Part shown: one piece after another, positions 62,545 to 64,000 of the stretch
Layout of the letters: each line of letters opens with the position of its first letter
How positions within the stretch are numbered: the stretch's first letter is position 1
NCBI GenBank assembly: GCA_963788115.1
Contig: CAWBFD010000004.1
Location: 248,001-312,000 of the forward strand
DNA: 64,000 bases
Source of the DNA: CAWBFD01 sp963788115
GTDB lineage: Bacteria; Actinomycetota; Thermoleophilia; Solirubrobacterales; 70-9
Reading direction: 5' to 3'
Notes under the pieces: model-generated
Told to the model about the DNA's origin: nothing
What the model saw: only the letters and a program-made list of their open reading frames with translations
The model's database searches: none
Made by a program: the position numbers and the translations under genes

Positions 62545-63846
62545 ATGCCAGGAATAGTGATCGTGGGCACCCAGTGGGGTGACGAGGGCAAGGGGAAGGT
62601 CACCGACCTGCTCGCGGAGCGGGCCGACGCGGTCGTGCGCTTCCAGGGCGGCAACAACGCCGGCCACACGATCGTCCGGGACGGTGACGAGTTCAAGTTC
62701 CACCTGATCCCCTCGGGGATCCTTTACCCGGGCAAGGCGTGCGTGATCGGCAACGGCGTAGTCATTGACCCGGCGGTGCTGATCGACGAGCTCGAGGCCC
62801 TGCGCCGGCGCGGGATCGACGTCAGCGGCCTCCGCGTGTCCGCGAACGCCCACCTGATCATGCCCTATCACGTGATGCTCGACACCGCGGGAGAGGCCAA
62901 GCTCGGCAAGCTTCAGATCGGGACCACGAAGCGCGGCATCGGCCCCTGCTACGCGGACAAGTCGGCGCGCCTCGGCATCAGGGTCCAGGACCTGCTCGAC
63001 GCGAAGATCCTGCGCAAGAAGATCATGGCGGCGCTCGAGCCGAAGCAACAGGCGCTGCGCCCGTTCGCCCGCGATCCTCGGCTCGACCTGCATGCGATGA
63101 CCGAGGAGTACCTGCGCTTCGGTCACCGGCTCGAGCCGCACATCGCCGACACCGCGCATCTCTGCTGGCAGCTTCTCGACTCGGGCGGGACGGTGATCTT
63201 CGAGGGGGCGCAGGCCACAATGCTCGACCTCGACCACGGCACCTATCCGTTTGTCACCTCGTCCAACCCGGTGGCCGGTGCGGCCTGCGTCGGCGCGGGG
63301 ATCGGGCCGCGTGACATCGACGAGGTCTGGGGCGTGGCGAAGGCGTACGCGACCCGGGTGGGCGCGGGGCCCTTCCCGACGGAGCTCGAGGACGAGCTCG
63401 GCACGCATCTGCGCGAGCGCGGGGGTGAGCGCGGCACCACCACCGGCCGCGACCGGCGCACCGGATGGATGGACCTGGTCGCCATGCGTTACGCCGCTCG
63501 CCTCAACGGCCTCACCGCGCTGGCCATCACCAAGCTCGACGTGCTGGCGGGGCTCGACCCACTGCGGGTTGCGGTCCGCTATCGCAGCTCCGAGGGGGCG
63601 GTGTTGGAGGAGTTCCCCTACCACCAGTCGATCCTGCACGGCGCGCGGCCGGAGTACGAGGAGCTGCCGGGGTTCGACGACGACCTCGGAGCGTGCCGCA
63701 GCGAGTCCGACCTTCCCCCTGAGGCACGCGCCTACCTCCGGTTCCTGGAGGATCACCTGGGGGTCCCGATCCGCCTGGTCGGTGTCGGCCCCGGGCGCGA
63801 CCAGGTGATCTGGATGGGCGAGGCGCCCGCCCTACGCGCGGCCTAG
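62545..63846 (+). CDS. purA: adenylosuccinate synthetase
   Basis: This 433-residue enzyme joins IMP and aspartate in AMP synthesis with GTP. It has GTQWGDEGKGK with catalytic Asp13, NAGHTI with catalytic His41, GTTKRGIGPCYADK, the IMP-binding TSSNPVAGAAC, and late TTGRDRRTGWMD. Length and motifs are complete. Confidence 0.97.
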   Translation: MPGIVIVGTQWGDEGKGKVTDLLAERADAVVRFQGGNNAGHTIVRDGDEFKFHLIPSGILYPGKACVIGNGVVIDPAVLIDELEALRRRGIDVSGLRVSANAHLIMPYHVMLDTAGEAKLGKLQIGTTKRGIGPCYADKSARLGIRVQDLLDAKILRKKIMAALEPKQQALRPFARDPRLDLHAMTEEYLRFGHRLEPHIADTAHLCWQLLDSGGTVIFEGAQATMLDLDHGTYPFVTSSNPVAGAACVGAGIGPRDIDEVWGVAKAYATRVGAGPFPTELEDELGTHLRERGGERGTTTGRDRRTGWMDLVAMRYAARLNGLTALAITKLDVLAGLDPLRVAVRYRSSEGAVLEEFPYHQSILHGARPEYEELPGFDDDLGACRSESDLPPEARAYLRFLEDHLGVPIRLVGVGPGRDQVIWMGEAPALRAA

Positions 63847-63863
63847 GGGATCCCTCGCCTGGC

Positions 63864-64000
63864 TTGCTGCTCGCCGACCTCGCCTCGACTTCCGCGGCCG
63901 TGGCGTCGACCCGGTCGCGGCTCGCCAAGGTGGAGGCGATCGCGGCCTGCCTGCGCCGCGCGGCGCCGGAGGAGGTTGCGGTGACCGTGAGCTATCTGTC
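63864..64000 (+). CDS. ATP-dependent DNA ligase, N-terminal part (runs off the window)
   Basis: The frame from TTG 63864 reads LLLADLASTSAAVASTRSRLAKVEAIAACLRRAAPEEVAVTVSYLS in outline, closely matching the N-terminal DNA-binding domain of actinobacterial ATP-dependent DNA ligases (LigB type). The catalytic KxDG motif lies beyond the window. The start codon is probably TTG. Confidence 0.72.
   Translation, partial: MLLADLASTSAAVASTRSRLAKVEAIAACLRRAAPEEVAVTVSYL

Noticed and set aside
61090..63756. Very long leftward open frame (888 codons) opposite dnaB-loader-purA
   Set aside because: It lies wholly antisense to well-supported genes, has no family-like sequence, and arises because GC-rich third positions remove stops on the opposite strand.

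Overview
The window reads as a GC-rich chromosome segment of an actinobacterium, most plausibly class Thermoleophilia (Solirubrobacterales-like); this is an inference. Supporting signs are the strong G/C preference at third codon positions, frequent GTG/TTG starts, ATGA/GTGA gene overlaps, apparently leaderless starts with a TANNNT box 6-10 nt upstream, a CcmABC locus joined to heme synthesis, a trehalose GT4/GT20 pair, and the order rpsF-ssb-rpsR-rplI-dnaB. No plasmid backbone, prophage structural genes, CRISPR array or rRNA is visible.

Layout. 1-4.7 kb: an incomplete PAP2 phosphatase, a BtrH-like protein, a leftward methylmalonyl-CoA epimerase operon and a divergent P450-TetR pair around two palindromic operators. 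4.7-12.9 kb: DUF1385 protein, M20 peptidase, methyltransferase, TSUP transporter, RarA, esterase, aldehyde dehydrogenase and M74-like endopeptidase. 13.0-19.6 kb: cytochrome c maturation and heme/siroheme genes (ccmA-ccmB-ccmC-ccmD-like-hemA, then hemC and cobA-hemD). 19.6-28.5 kb: SAM hydrolase, BirA, an SF2 helicase, thioredoxin, an NfeD-SPFH membrane pair, a GalT-like enzyme that appears to start at CTG, and a hypothetical protein.

28.5-32.35 kb is the clearest accessory region. An intact tRNA-Arg(CCU) is followed 3.7 kb later by an exact 46-bp direct copy of its 3' half. Between them lie an HNH nuclease remnant, an oxidoreductase, a lipoprotein, two SnoaL-like proteins and degraded sequence. 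This is the footprint of an element integrated at a tRNA gene that has lost its integrase. From 32.4 to 42.3 kb there are small stress, redox and regulatory genes, pyrE, an L,D-transpeptidase, an unusual beta-propeller/CPBP membrane protein and a HAD hydrolase. From 42.5 to 57.5 kb there are MscS, a class A PBP, ThiL, a degenerate M28-like membrane protein, a two-component system with an HtrA protease, an IMPase-like protein, two trehalose-type glycosyltransferases and two exported proteins. From 57.6 kb to the end is the replication/ribosome block (S6, SSB, S18, L9, DnaB, DnaC-like loader), then purA and the start of an ATP-dependent DNA ligase.

Three otherwise normal genes (P450, cobA-hemD, thiL) are each split by an apparent +1 shift, which looks more like assembly error than decay. 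Non-coding structure worth attention: a 165-bp foldback that forms the last codons of the M28-like gene, a 49-bp dispersed repeat, a paired hairpin repeat before hemC, and a 36-bp in-frame tandem repeat that carries the hemA ribosome-binding site.
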